Source of the DNA: Acetobacteraceae bacterium
GTDB lineage: Bacteria; Pseudomonadota; Alphaproteobacteria; Acetobacterales; Acetobacteraceae
Assembly: GCA_025352375.1 (NCBI GenBank)
Contig: JANXTL010000195.1
Span: forward strand, 1-41,870
Length of the DNA: 41,870 nucleotides
Direction: 5' to 3'
Positions 34,659 through 40,981 of this stretch are shown here, one piece after another. Position 1 is the first letter of the stretch. The number at the start of each line of letters is the position of its first letter. The notes beneath the pieces are model-generated. The model was not told the origin of the DNA, ran no database searches, and saw nothing but the letters and a program-made list of their open reading frames with translations. Made by a program: the position numbers and the translations under genes.

Positions 34659-35677
34659 GCGTCGAAGCGCGGCCGCAGCTTGGCCAGATTGTCGCGCCAG
34701 AAGGCGGTATCCACCCGCAGCGCCAACGCCATGTTCGGCGGGTTGGTCGGGGAAATCGCCGCCGATTCCGGCGCCAGGCCTTCATTCAGGCCTTTCGCCG
34801 GACCGACCAGCCCGTTCTCGCGAACCAGCCGAGCCTCGATCAGCGGCATGCCGGTGAAGTAGAGAAATTGCTGGGAGGCACGGAGATTGGGACTTCCCTT
34901 GGGAACGGCCCAGCTGAGGACGTCGTACAGGCTCGACCCAAACTGAATCCCAAAACTCCGGGCGTCCACCCGCCCTGCCGTGACGATCGCACCACTGGGG
35001 GCGCTGGTCATCAGGACATCGCCGGAGCCAAGGATTTTCGCGGCTTCCGCGCCGGTTTGCCACCACACGATGTAGGGGCGGAGCTGGTCCAGCTTCTGGA
35101 ACGCGCGTTCGACGCCATCCTTGGTGCCCAGGGTCTTGTAAATGTCGGCGGGGGCCACGCCATCGGCCAGCAGCGCGATTTCCAGCGCGCCACGGACGTC
35201 TTTTCGCAGCCCGCGCTTGCCGGGGTACTTTGCCACGTCCCAGAAATCCGCCCAGGTCGGCGTGACCGGGAACTTATCCTTGTCCCAGGCCAACACGGTG
35301 TTGACGATCGTCGCGCCGACACCGCATTCGCTGACGGCCCAGGGCTGGTAGTGGTCCTTGCCGCCCACCGCGGTCCAGTCGGTCTTTTCGAAAATGGCCT
35401 CGGCGCAGCCTGCCGCCAACTCCTCCGGATCGGTCAGGATCAGATCCCAGGCGTTGTCCGGGGCTTTCAGTTGATCGCGCAGCGCGTCGATCCCGCCTTC
35501 CCACGTCACGGCCAGCGAACGCAGGCCAGTGACATCGGTGAAGGGCCGCAAATAGGCGTCCGTCAGCGCCGCCGCCAGCAAGTCGCCGCGCGCCGCCACG
35601 CTCAGGTCGCGGGCATCGGCGGTGGCCGATCCGGCGGCGAGGATCGCCACGGCGGCCAAAAGCGTGCGGGCGTGCAT
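34643..35677 (-). CDS. Periplasmic binding protein, spermidine/putrescine (family 1/8) type
   Basis: The 344-residue exported protein has a Sec signal (MHARTLLAAVAILAAGSATADA) and the extracellular solute-binding fold of the PotD/SBP_bac_8 type (LSVAARGDLLAAALTDAYLRPF, DLILTDPEELAAGC, WADFWDVAKYPGKRGLRKDV, SAPSGAIVTAGR). No PotABC permease genes are adjacent. Its stop lies 16 bp inside the MlaE-like gene, so it is the first gene of the lipid-transport operon. A polyamine-type binding protein is unusual in that place. MlaC, the usual periplasmic lipid carrier, is absent. Confidence 0.85.
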   Translation of the reverse strand: MHARTLLAAVAILAAGSATADARDLSVAARGDLLAAALTDAYLRPFTDVTGLRSLAVTWEGGIDALRDQLKAPDNAWDLILTDPEELAAGCAEAIFEKTDWTAVGGKDHYQPWAVSECGVGATIVNTVLAWDKDKFPVTPTWADFWDVAKYPGKRGLRKDVRGALEIALLADGVAPADIYKTLGTKDGVERAFQKLDQLRPYIVWWQTGAEAAKILGSGDVLMTSAPSGAIVTAGRVDARSFGIQFGSSLYDVLSWAVPKGSPNLRASQQFLYFTGMPLIEARLVRENGLVGPAKGLNEGLAPESAAISPTNPPNMALALRVDTAFWRDNLAKLRPRFDAWLGK

Positions 35678-35757
35678 GAAGTGTCTGATCCAGCTTCGAA
35701 GTGTCGCCGAAAGCTACCGTTTGCGAAGGCAATCGGCAACGGACGTGACAGAAATTG

Positions 35758-36678
35758 TTAGCCGCCCAGGATCGTGCCGACCGTCAGCCCGGACTCGGAT
35801 GCCGCGACCTTCTTGCCGCCTTCGACGCGGACGCGATGCGCCTCGATGAAGCCACCCTGACCGTGGATGACCAGGCTCGTGCCGTTTTGCGCCACGATCT
35901 CGCCGATTTTCTTGCCTTTGACCTCGGAGAAGGTGCGGGCGTGGCGCTTGGAGCAGTCGTACAGGAACACCTTCTTGCCGTCCGGCGTTGTCGTCCAGGC
36001 GCCCGGTGCGGGATTGACGCCGCGGATGAGGTTGAAGACGATGTCGACGTGATTGGCCCAGTTGATACGGGTCTCAGCCTCACGAATGATGCCCTCATAC
36101 CCCGCGTTGGGTTCGTATTGCGCGATGGCGGGCGCCTTGCCCTTAATGACACGGTCGGCGATTTCCACCAGGCCAGCCACGCCCATCGGGAAGATTTTGC
36201 CGAAATAGAGACTCCCCAATGTGTCCTCGGGTTCGATGGGCACGCTTCGCAGAAGCAGCACGGGACCTTCGTCGAGGCCGTCGGTCGGGCGGAAGATGGC
36301 GAAGCCCGTTTCCGTCCGTCCCAGAATAATCGACCAGCTCATGGAACTCGCCCCCCGGTGCAGCGGCAGCAGACTCGGGTGGAACTGGATGGTGCCGTGC
36401 TTGGGGATGTCGCAGAAATCCTGCGGCACGAACTGGGTGACGTAGGCCATGACGGCAATGTCGACATTGGCACCCCTGAGGGCTTGCAGCGCGTCCGGGT
36501 CGGTCAGCTTGGGGAACTGGTAAACTTTGATGTCCAGGGCCTCGGCTGCGAGGCGCAGCGGGTCGGGCCGGCCCTTTTCCGGCGCGCAGAAGACGGCGGC
36601 GACGTCGTCGCCCCGCCTGACGAAGGCCTCCAGCGCGGCCTTGCCGAAATCCTGTTGGCCGATGATCGCGAGGCGCAT
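35758..36678 (-). CDS. Formyltransferase-family protein (10-formyl-THF hydrolase-domain-like)
   Basis: The 306-residue protein shares the order of motifs of the N-terminal hydrolase domain of 10-formyltetrahydrofolate dehydrogenase and of Fmt: RLAIIGQQDFGKAALEAF, AVFCAPEKGRPDPL, the catalytic segment HPSLLPLHRGASSM, TDGLDEGPVLL with the key Asp, then INWANHVDIVFNLIRGVNPAPGAW and a C-terminal oxidoreductase-like small domain. It is closer to the FDH hydrolase domain than to Met-tRNA formyltransferase, but no aldehyde dehydrogenase domain follows. It probably acts on 10-formyl-THF in one-carbon metabolism. GGAGGGAACCGCC precedes the ATG. Confidence 0.85.
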   Translation of the reverse strand: MRLAIIGQQDFGKAALEAFVRRGDDVAAVFCAPEKGRPDPLRLAAEALDIKVYQFPKLTDPDALQALRGANVDIAVMAYVTQFVPQDFCDIPKHGTIQFHPSLLPLHRGASSMSWSIILGRTETGFAIFRPTDGLDEGPVLLLRSVPIEPEDTLGSLYFGKIFPMGVAGLVEIADRVIKGKAPAIAQYEPNAGYEGIIREAETRINWANHVDIVFNLIRGVNPAPGAWTTTPDGKKVFLYDCSKRHARTFSEVKGKKIGEIVAQNGTSLVIHGQGGFIEAHRVRVEGGKKVAASESGLTVGTILGG

Positions 36679-36872
36679 GGCGGTTCCCTCCGGTGGGTAT
36701 TGGGTTGGAGGTATTGTCGGATGGGAGGGGGGTGGCTGTCGAGGGTGGGGTTTGCGGCGTCTGCCCGGGCCGCCGCCGTTCTCCGGGTCGAGCGCGTTAC
36801 CGCCCCTCGCGCCGGCCGATCATCGTATAGGCGTTCGCCTGGGGCAGGGGCGTGCGCGTTCCTGTGCTCTGA

Positions 36873-37364
36873 CTAACAAGCATCTCCCAGCTCGTGCGAC
36901 GTGCAAAGCGCCTCCTGCCTCTGGTGCTCCGTCAGCTTGAACGGCTGGCCCATATGCTGCACGCGTGCCTTGGCGCGGTCGCGGCCCTCCTCTGTCCTGG
37001 CGCGGATCAGCTCGCGCTCAAATTTGGCCGGGCCGCCGAGCACGGTCAGCATCAAGCCAGCGTGCGCCGTGGTAGTATCCACCCAGTTTTCACCGATGGA
37101 TCGGAAACCAGCCTTGCGCTCGACAATGGTGGCGAGCGTGTTCAACATGTCGCGGGTCGAGCGCGCCAGCCGGTGAAGCCGCGTCACCACCATCACGTCG
37201 TCGGCCTCGAGCGCGGCCCGCGCCTTGATAAGCTGGGCGCGATGGGTCTTCGCTCCGCTCGCGGTCTCACGGAACACCTTCTTGCGTCCGGCCTTGGTTA
37301 GTTGGCTCACCTGAGCGTCAACGCATTGGCCGTCCATGGATACCCTGGCGTAACCGTATTTCAT
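36873..37364 (-). CDS. Serine recombinase (resolvase/invertase), lacking the HTH
   Basis: The 163-residue protein starts MKYGYARVSMDGQ with the catalytic Ser9 and has VTRLHRLARSTRDMLNTL (active-site Arg pair) and KFERELIRARTEEGRDRA, the long E-helix region. The family normally continues with a C-terminal helix-turn-helix of about 40 residues, but here it stops after KLTEHQRQEALCTSHELGDAC. The DNA-binding part is therefore missing or truncated. It is typical of Tn3 resolvases and plasmid invertases, so it is likely a relic of a mobile element. It is divergent from the antitoxin gene at 37539. Confidence 0.85.
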   Translation of the reverse strand: MKYGYARVSMDGQCVDAQVSQLTKAGRKKVFRETASGAKTHRAQLIKARAALEADDVMVVTRLHRLARSTRDMLNTLATIVERKAGFRSIGENWVDTTTAHAGLMLTVLGGPAKFERELIRARTEEGRDRAKARVQHMGQPFKLTEHQRQEALCTSHELGDAC

Positions 37365-37538
37365 GACTCTGATATACTCGGGACTTGCGCAAGGAAAAAA
37401 TCAATATTGTCAATGCTACAGGTTTTGTAGGTAAGTTTCGAATTGCACACGTCGTGAGGCCCGCTCCTCGGCGGGCTTCGAGCGATGCCCTGTCGCTTTG
37501 GGCTGGAATGTTGGGCATGAAACGCCTATTTTTCGCCA

Positions 37539-37727
37539 ATGGACGATACAACGAACCACTTGGACGCGCCCCCTGACTGGCTTCAGGCGCTGGACGAAAT
37601 TGACGGCGACCTCGCTGCCGGCAGAACCGTGCCGGGACAGGTGGTGCGGCAAGGATTGCTCGACAGCATCGCGCGGATTGAAGCCAGGCATGCCAGCCGT
37701 CAGCGCGCGACCGCCAAAGCGCGTTGA
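37539..37727 (+). CDS. ParD/RelB-type antitoxin
   Basis: The 62-residue protein reads WLQALDEIDGDLAAGRTVPG, then VVRQGLLDSIARIEARHASR with a basic tail. It is like the short antitoxins that pair with RelE/ParE toxins in Acetobacteraceae. The toxin frame overlaps its stop (start TTG in TTGA), the usual coupled arrangement. A GCCCGC/GCGGGC hairpin (37459-37464 with 37471-37476) lies upstream. The toxin carries a stop codon at codon 9. Confidence 0.7.
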   Translation: MDDTTNHLDAPPDWLQALDEIDGDLAAGRTVPGQVVRQGLLDSIARIEARHASRQRATAKAR

Positions 37728-38017
37728 CCGAATACACCGCTCGGGCCTAAAGGCAGGTAACTGCCCTCCGCGATCATTACGAGGAACTCGGCCGAACAAC
37801 GGCGACCCGCGCGTTGTTCGCCGCGCTGGATGAAGCCGAGCGACGCATCGACAACGGCGACGCCGGAATGTCTGCCCCGCGACCCTATCCCCGGCTGGTC
37901 CGCCCCGGTTGCGCCTGGATTAAGGCTGGGCGATATTGGATCTCCTACAGCACCACTGCGCCCCGGATAATCGTCGGCGTTTACTTCGAGACCGCCAACA
38001 TTCCCGGACGTCTTTAA
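37724..38017 (+). pseudogene. RelE/ParE-family toxin with premature stop
   Basis: From TTG 37724 the frame reads LTEYTARA, then TAA (37748-37750), then RQVTALRDHYEELGRTTATR and RRIDNGDAGMSAPRPYPRLV to RYWISYSTTAPRIIVGVYFE and a stop at 38017. The whole matches a ParE-type toxin of about 97 residues. A single base change (for example GAA to TAA) explains the interruption. No convincing start codon with a Shine-Dalgarno lies after the stop early enough to give a full toxin. Stop read-through is possible but unlikely. Confidence 0.7.
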
Positions 38018-38259
38018 CGCCCCGGGTCTTGGGTCTTGCGGCCGGCATGTCGCTCGGTCTTCGTTCCGAGCGTGCCCTCTTGGAAATCCGAACTTCTTGA
38101 ATCCTGACATGACCCTCGGTCATTGGCTCAAAATCGGATCTTGGATCGCAATGGGTTCCAACGAATACGGCCACCTCCCTGGCACCCCGCAGACAGCGCC
38201 ACCGGCCCGAGCAACGTCGAAATCACCGACGACCAGCGACCGACACAGGACAGCCGATC

Positions 38260-38763
38260 ATGCCCCGCGCACCCATCCACCCCGGCGAACACCGCGCGGA
38301 AGAACGACGCGGACTGAACATGAGCGCGGCCGAACTCGCCCACCAACGCGACGTCCCAGTCAATCGCGTAACCCAGATTCTGAACGGCCATCGCTCCGTC
38401 ACCGCCGATACGGCGCTGCACCTCGGACACTGGTTCGGAACAGGGCCGGAAATCTCGCTCAACCTGCAACAGATCTACGAACTCTGCCACGCCGCCCCGA
38501 AGCCGCCTGACGCGCGGACCGCAAGCGTCGCATCATTTGAATACCGTTTCGTGTGTTCGGACGCTCACGCATTGCGTTTACCGCTTATGCGAAGCCCGGC
38601 TCAAAGCGAAAGGCTCTTATCGCGATGTTTGTTGGCTGACGAAATCTCTGTGGCTCAGTGTCTCTGTGTTAACGCTTCGCGGTCTCGCAACTATAGCCGC
38701 CGGCGACGGGGAGTCCGCTCAGCGATAACACAGAGACACCGACCAATAGAGATTTCAGCTTAG
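38260..38763 (+). CDS. higA: HigA-type antitoxin with an aberrant C-terminal extension
   Basis: The first about 77 residues are a HigA-family XRE antitoxin: MPRAPIHPGEHRAEERRGLN, MSAAELAHQRDVPVNRVTQI, LNGHRSVTADTALHLGHWFG, SLNLQQIYEL. After that the frame continues some 90 residues with no family resemblance, reading through an imperfect inverted repeat (38635-38759). The normal family ends about 20-25 residues after LYEL. No HigB toxin frame is visible upstream. It looks like a solitary antitoxin whose 3' end was replaced or frameshifted. Confidence 0.7.
   Translation: MPRAPIHPGEHRAEERRGLNMSAAELAHQRDVPVNRVTQILNGHRSVTADTALHLGHWFGTGPEISLNLQQIYELCHAAPKPPDARTASVASFEYRFVCSDAHALRLPLMRSPAQSERLLSRCLLADEISVAQCLCVNASRSRNYSRRRRGVRSAITQRHRPIEISA
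38635..38759. repeat. Imperfect inverted repeat, arms about 40 bp
   Basis: The left arm (38635-38675) and right arm (38722-38759) align as GCTGA(CG)AATCTCT... with a perfect 13-base core TGTCTCTGTGTTA (38659-38671 against 38726-38738). The spacer is 46 bases. The arms could be ends of a small mobile element. The CTCTGTG-rich sequence recalls a short motif dispersed in many bacterial genomes. It falls inside the extended tail of the higA frame. Confidence 0.65.
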
Positions 38764-38812
38764 CGCCATCGCCATCGCCGATATTTGTCCCGCCCACCGC
38801 CGCTCACACCCC

Positions 38813-38841
38813 TTGACAGAACTAACAAACACTGTTAGTAA
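38813..38841 (+). promoter_or_regulatory. Promoter with overlapping operator, probably giving a leaderless mRNA
   Basis: TTGACA (38813-38818), a 17-base spacer and TAGTAA (38836-38841) form a sigma-70-like promoter. A perfect 7-bp inverted repeat, ACTAACA (38821-38827) and TGTTAGT (38833-38839), lies in the spacer and overlaps the -10, as for a TetR- or Xre-type repressor. The expected start site, about 7 bases after the -10, falls at or next to the ATG at 38850, and no Shine-Dalgarno exists (CCCCTCCC). Confidence 0.6.
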
Positions 38842-38849
38842 CCCCTCCC

Positions 38850-39611
38850 ATGCACCAACCGGCGCCCACCTCCGAACGCACCCCACCGGACCAGTCCGGC
38901 CCCGCGGTCCCGCCGTGCATCGCGTTCCTCCTCAGCGTCGCCCGCGCCCTCCTCGGCTACGGCCGGCACCTCGACAAAGTCTTCCCCGACGGCGCCGCCC
39001 AGCCGGGCTTCCCCACAATCGCCGCCGCCTTCGGCACGCACGACGTCCGCCGCATCCTGGGCCACATCCAGCGCGGCATCCTCCGCGCAATGATGCTGGA
39101 ACGGTTTTTGCTCGCCCGCGCCGCTGTGGGACGCGATATCGAGCCTGTGCAGCCCCCCGCCCCCGCGGAACAAGCGGATATCGCGGACCTGGACCTGAAA
39201 CTCCGCGCCCCCGCGCGGCCGCGCGCCGCGGCGCTCCGCGTGCCTCGCACCGATCCGGACGATCCGCTGCACTTCGAAATCCCCAGCTTGAAAGAACTCG
39301 AGGCCCAGGTTCGCCGCAACCCGGTCGGCCAGACCATCGCAGAGATCTGCCTGGACCTCGGCATCACCCCGAGCGCCTGCGCCGGCGATTTCTGGTCCTC
39401 GCTCCTCGAGGCGATCACCGATTTCGGTGCCAGACTCAAACAGTTCTACGACGCGAAGACCCGCCGGCAGAAAACCTACGTGAAGGAGCGGGAAAAGCAC
39501 CCGGATACCTGGCACTGGGACTGGCAGACCCGCTCAATGGAAGCGTTCCGCCAGATACTGGGCCACCTTCTCGGCGAACCGCCGCCCGGTGCCGCGCTGG
39601 CGCGGGCGTGA
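38850..39611 (+). CDS. Conserved hypothetical protein of unknown function
   Basis: The 253-residue protein has an N-terminal helical part (CIAFLLSVARALLGYGRHLD, HIQRGILRAMMLERFLLARA), a Pro/Ala/Arg-rich middle (about 108-140) and a C-terminal part with VGQTIAEICLDLGITPSACA, FWSSLLEAITDFGARLKQFY, and WHWDWQTRSMEAFRQILGHL. From memory it resembles uncharacterised proteins frequent in Acetobacteraceae; no function is assigned. It is preceded by a strong promoter/operator and starts without a leader. It is convergent with the antitoxin at 39695. Confidence 0.75.
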   Translation: MHQPAPTSERTPPDQSGPAVPPCIAFLLSVARALLGYGRHLDKVFPDGAAQPGFPTIAAAFGTHDVRRILGHIQRGILRAMMLERFLLARAAVGRDIEPVQPPAPAEQADIADLDLKLRAPARPRAAALRVPRTDPDDPLHFEIPSLKELEAQVRRNPVGQTIAEICLDLGITPSACAGDFWSSLLEAITDFGARLKQFYDAKTRRQKTYVKEREKHPDTWHWDWQTRSMEAFRQILGHLLGEPPPGAALARA

Positions 39612-39694
39612 TTCGCACGAGGTTATTATTACGTATTAGCACCAATATGCCCGGCCCCGCCATGACGGCGTGGGGCGACGCGCCACGAAGCCAC

Positions 39695-40000
39695 CTAAGC
39701 CGCGACCGCCAACCCCCGCAACGTCGCCAGCACCGCCACCGGATCGGCATCGATCACCATCAAATACGCCCGCATGGCGCCGAGCGGGCGGTGGCGGCCT
39801 TGCTCCCATTGGCGGATTTGGTGGACGGTGAAGCCGAAGGCCGAGGCAAATTCCTCCTGCGCCATGCGGGTCTTGGCCCGGATTGCCCGCAGGTCGATCT
39901 CCGCCGGCACATACATATGCGCGGGTTGTGCGGTGCCGCGTGCGATGGCCAGGGCTTCAGTCAGGCCTTCTGCGATTTTGTCGAATGCGGCTTTCGTCAT
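39695..40000 (-). CDS. XRE-family antitoxin (HigA2-like)
   Basis: The 101-residue protein has a C-terminal HTH: IDLRAIRAKTRMAQEEFASAF, FTVHQIRQWEQGRHRPLGAM, followed by VLATLRGLAVAA. This is the standard antitoxin partner of RelE/HigB-type toxins of about 110-120 residues. The ATG overlaps the toxin stop (ATGA), so it is translated after the toxin and probably autoregulates the operon. The convergent gap to 39611 holds a GC-rich hairpin. Confidence 0.85.
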   Translation of the reverse strand: MTKAAFDKIAEGLTEALAIARGTAQPAHMYVPAEIDLRAIRAKTRMAQEEFASAFGFTVHQIRQWEQGRHRPLGAMRAYLMVIDADPVAVLATLRGLAVAA

Positions 40001-40359
40001 GACGGTATTTTCCCTTGGATAACCCTGGTGCTGTATTCCGCGACCAAAGCCTTGGTCATGGCTGCGAGTTGGTTGCGTTCTTTCTGGCTGAGATCGGCGC
40101 GCTCGCCCTTGGAGAAGATGGCGATCAGGAACACGGGGATTGTGGGTCCGCTGTAGAAGGTTATCGTGCGGTAGCCGCCGCTTTTGCCTTTGCCCCGGCC
40201 GGCGAGGCGGAACTTTCGGCAGCCACCCGTTCCGGGCATTTCGTCCCCAGCCATCGGGTTCGCGGCGAGATACGTGACAAGGTTTTCGACTTCCTCTCGG
40301 GTAAGACCTGCGTGGTTGGCGGCCCTTCGGAAACTGTGAGTTTCGCAAACCGTGAGCAG
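39997..40359 (-). CDS. RelE/HigB-type toxin, apparent CTG start
   Basis: Read from CTG at 40359, the 120-residue protein is LLTVCETHSFRRAANHAGLT, then VENLVTYLAANPMAGDEMPG, TGGCRKFRLAGRGKGKSGGY, RTITFYSG and SKGERADLSQKERNQLAAM. This is the complete pattern of the RelE/HigB toxins paired with the antitoxin that follows. No ATG, GTG or TTG occurs in frame between the preceding stop codon and the internal ATG at 40254. That ATG would drop the first 35 residues. AGGA lies 8 bases before the CTG, a good Shine-Dalgarno spacing, so the start is either a rare CTG or a mutated ATG. Confidence 0.7.
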   Translation of the reverse strand: MLTVCETHSFRRAANHAGLTREEVENLVTYLAANPMAGDEMPGTGGCRKFRLAGRGKGKSGGYRTITFYSGPTIPVFLIAIFSKGERADLSQKERNQLAAMTKALVAEYSTRVIQGKIPS

Positions 40360-40455
40360 ATTTTCGTTCCTATGCGTGTTTCACTTAGTTGTCAAACATG
40401 AACCGAAAAAAGGAAGCTGGCCCGGCGGTGTCCCGCCGGCCCAAACCCCAATGCC

Positions 40456-40908
40456 CTAACCCGGCACATCCCCAACGCGCGGCGCGTCCGGCCCCACGGT
40501 GGCGGTGGCATTCGGCACGACCGAGTCAGTCGACGTTTTCAACGCGGGCGGTGCCCCGGTCACGTGATGCAACGCGTGATGCGGCCGCAACCGGTTGTCC
40601 GGCGCCGGATGGTGCTGTGCGCGTTGTTGTTTGTGCCAGGCCTTGACGTCCTCCAGCGTCACGAAGCCCCTCTTGCCGGTATCGATGTCGATGAAGTGTT
40701 TGAACAGGGACGCATAACCGGTCTTCGCCTGCTCCGCGGTCAGATGCCCATCGTGCGTGGTATTCGCCTGGGCGAATTTCTGTTGCCAGGTCACCTTGGC
40801 ATGCGCCGCCCTTGGCGTGGGCGGGGCGGCGCCTTCGGCCAGCGCGGGAAGCGCGGGAAGCGCGAGGCATGGCAGAACGAACAGAGCGGCGAGGAACGTG
40901 TGTTTCAT
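40456..40908 (-). CDS. Exported EF-hand domain protein
   Basis: The 150-residue protein has a Sec signal (MKHTFLAALFVLPCLALPAL, cleavage after ALA near residue 24). Two EF-hand-like segments follow: FAQANTTHDGHLTAEQA (about 45-61) and FIDIDTGKRGFVTLEDVKAW (about 72-91). The second reads D.D.GKRG..T..E, a plausible Ca2+ loop; the first is weaker. A His/Pro-rich tail follows (about 94-150). It is a periplasmic calcium-binding protein of unknown role. AGGAGGG precedes the ATG by 5-6 bases and overlaps a hairpin. Confidence 0.8.
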   Translation of the reverse strand: MKHTFLAALFVLPCLALPALPALAEGAAPPTPRAAHAKVTWQQKFAQANTTHDGHLTAEQAKTGYASLFKHFIDIDTGKRGFVTLEDVKAWHKQQRAQHHPAPDNRLRPHHALHHVTGAPPALKTSTDSVVPNATATVGPDAPRVGDVPG

Positions 40909-40917
40909 AATTACCCT

Positions 40918-40943
40918 CCTGGGGATGTTGCGACGCCCCCAGG
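40918..40943 (-). promoter_or_regulatory. 5'-leader hairpin overlapping the Shine-Dalgarno of the EF-hand gene
   Basis: CCTGGGG (40918-40924) pairs with CCCCAGG (40937-40943) around a 12-base loop. On the mRNA (minus strand) the 3' arm ends in CCCCAGG and runs straight into AGGG, so the AGGAGGG ribosome site is half buried in the stem. It could modulate translation; alternatively it is chance. Confidence 0.4.
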
Positions 40944-40957
40944 ATGGCTCGGAAAGA

Positions 40958-40972
40958 TTAACGAAACGTTAA
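40958..40972 (-). terminator. Small hairpin after the threonine aldolase gene
   Basis: TTAACG (40958-40963) and CGTTAA (40967-40972) with a 3-base loop lie 10 bases past the minus-strand stop of ltaE and are followed by TCTTTCC on that strand. It is either a weak intrinsic terminator or an operator for the EF-hand gene downstream. Confidence 0.4.
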
Positions 40973-40981
40973 CACGGAGAA

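Noticed and set aside
38635-38759. CRISPR-like or tandem-repeat array
   Set aside because: Only one pair of inverted arms is present, with no regularly spaced direct repeats; no CRISPR array was seen anywhere in the window.
38813-40156. 447-codon plus-strand frame over the 38850 gene and the antitoxin region
   Set aside because: It runs out of frame through two better-supported genes on opposite strands, and its translation is Arg/Pro-rich noise.
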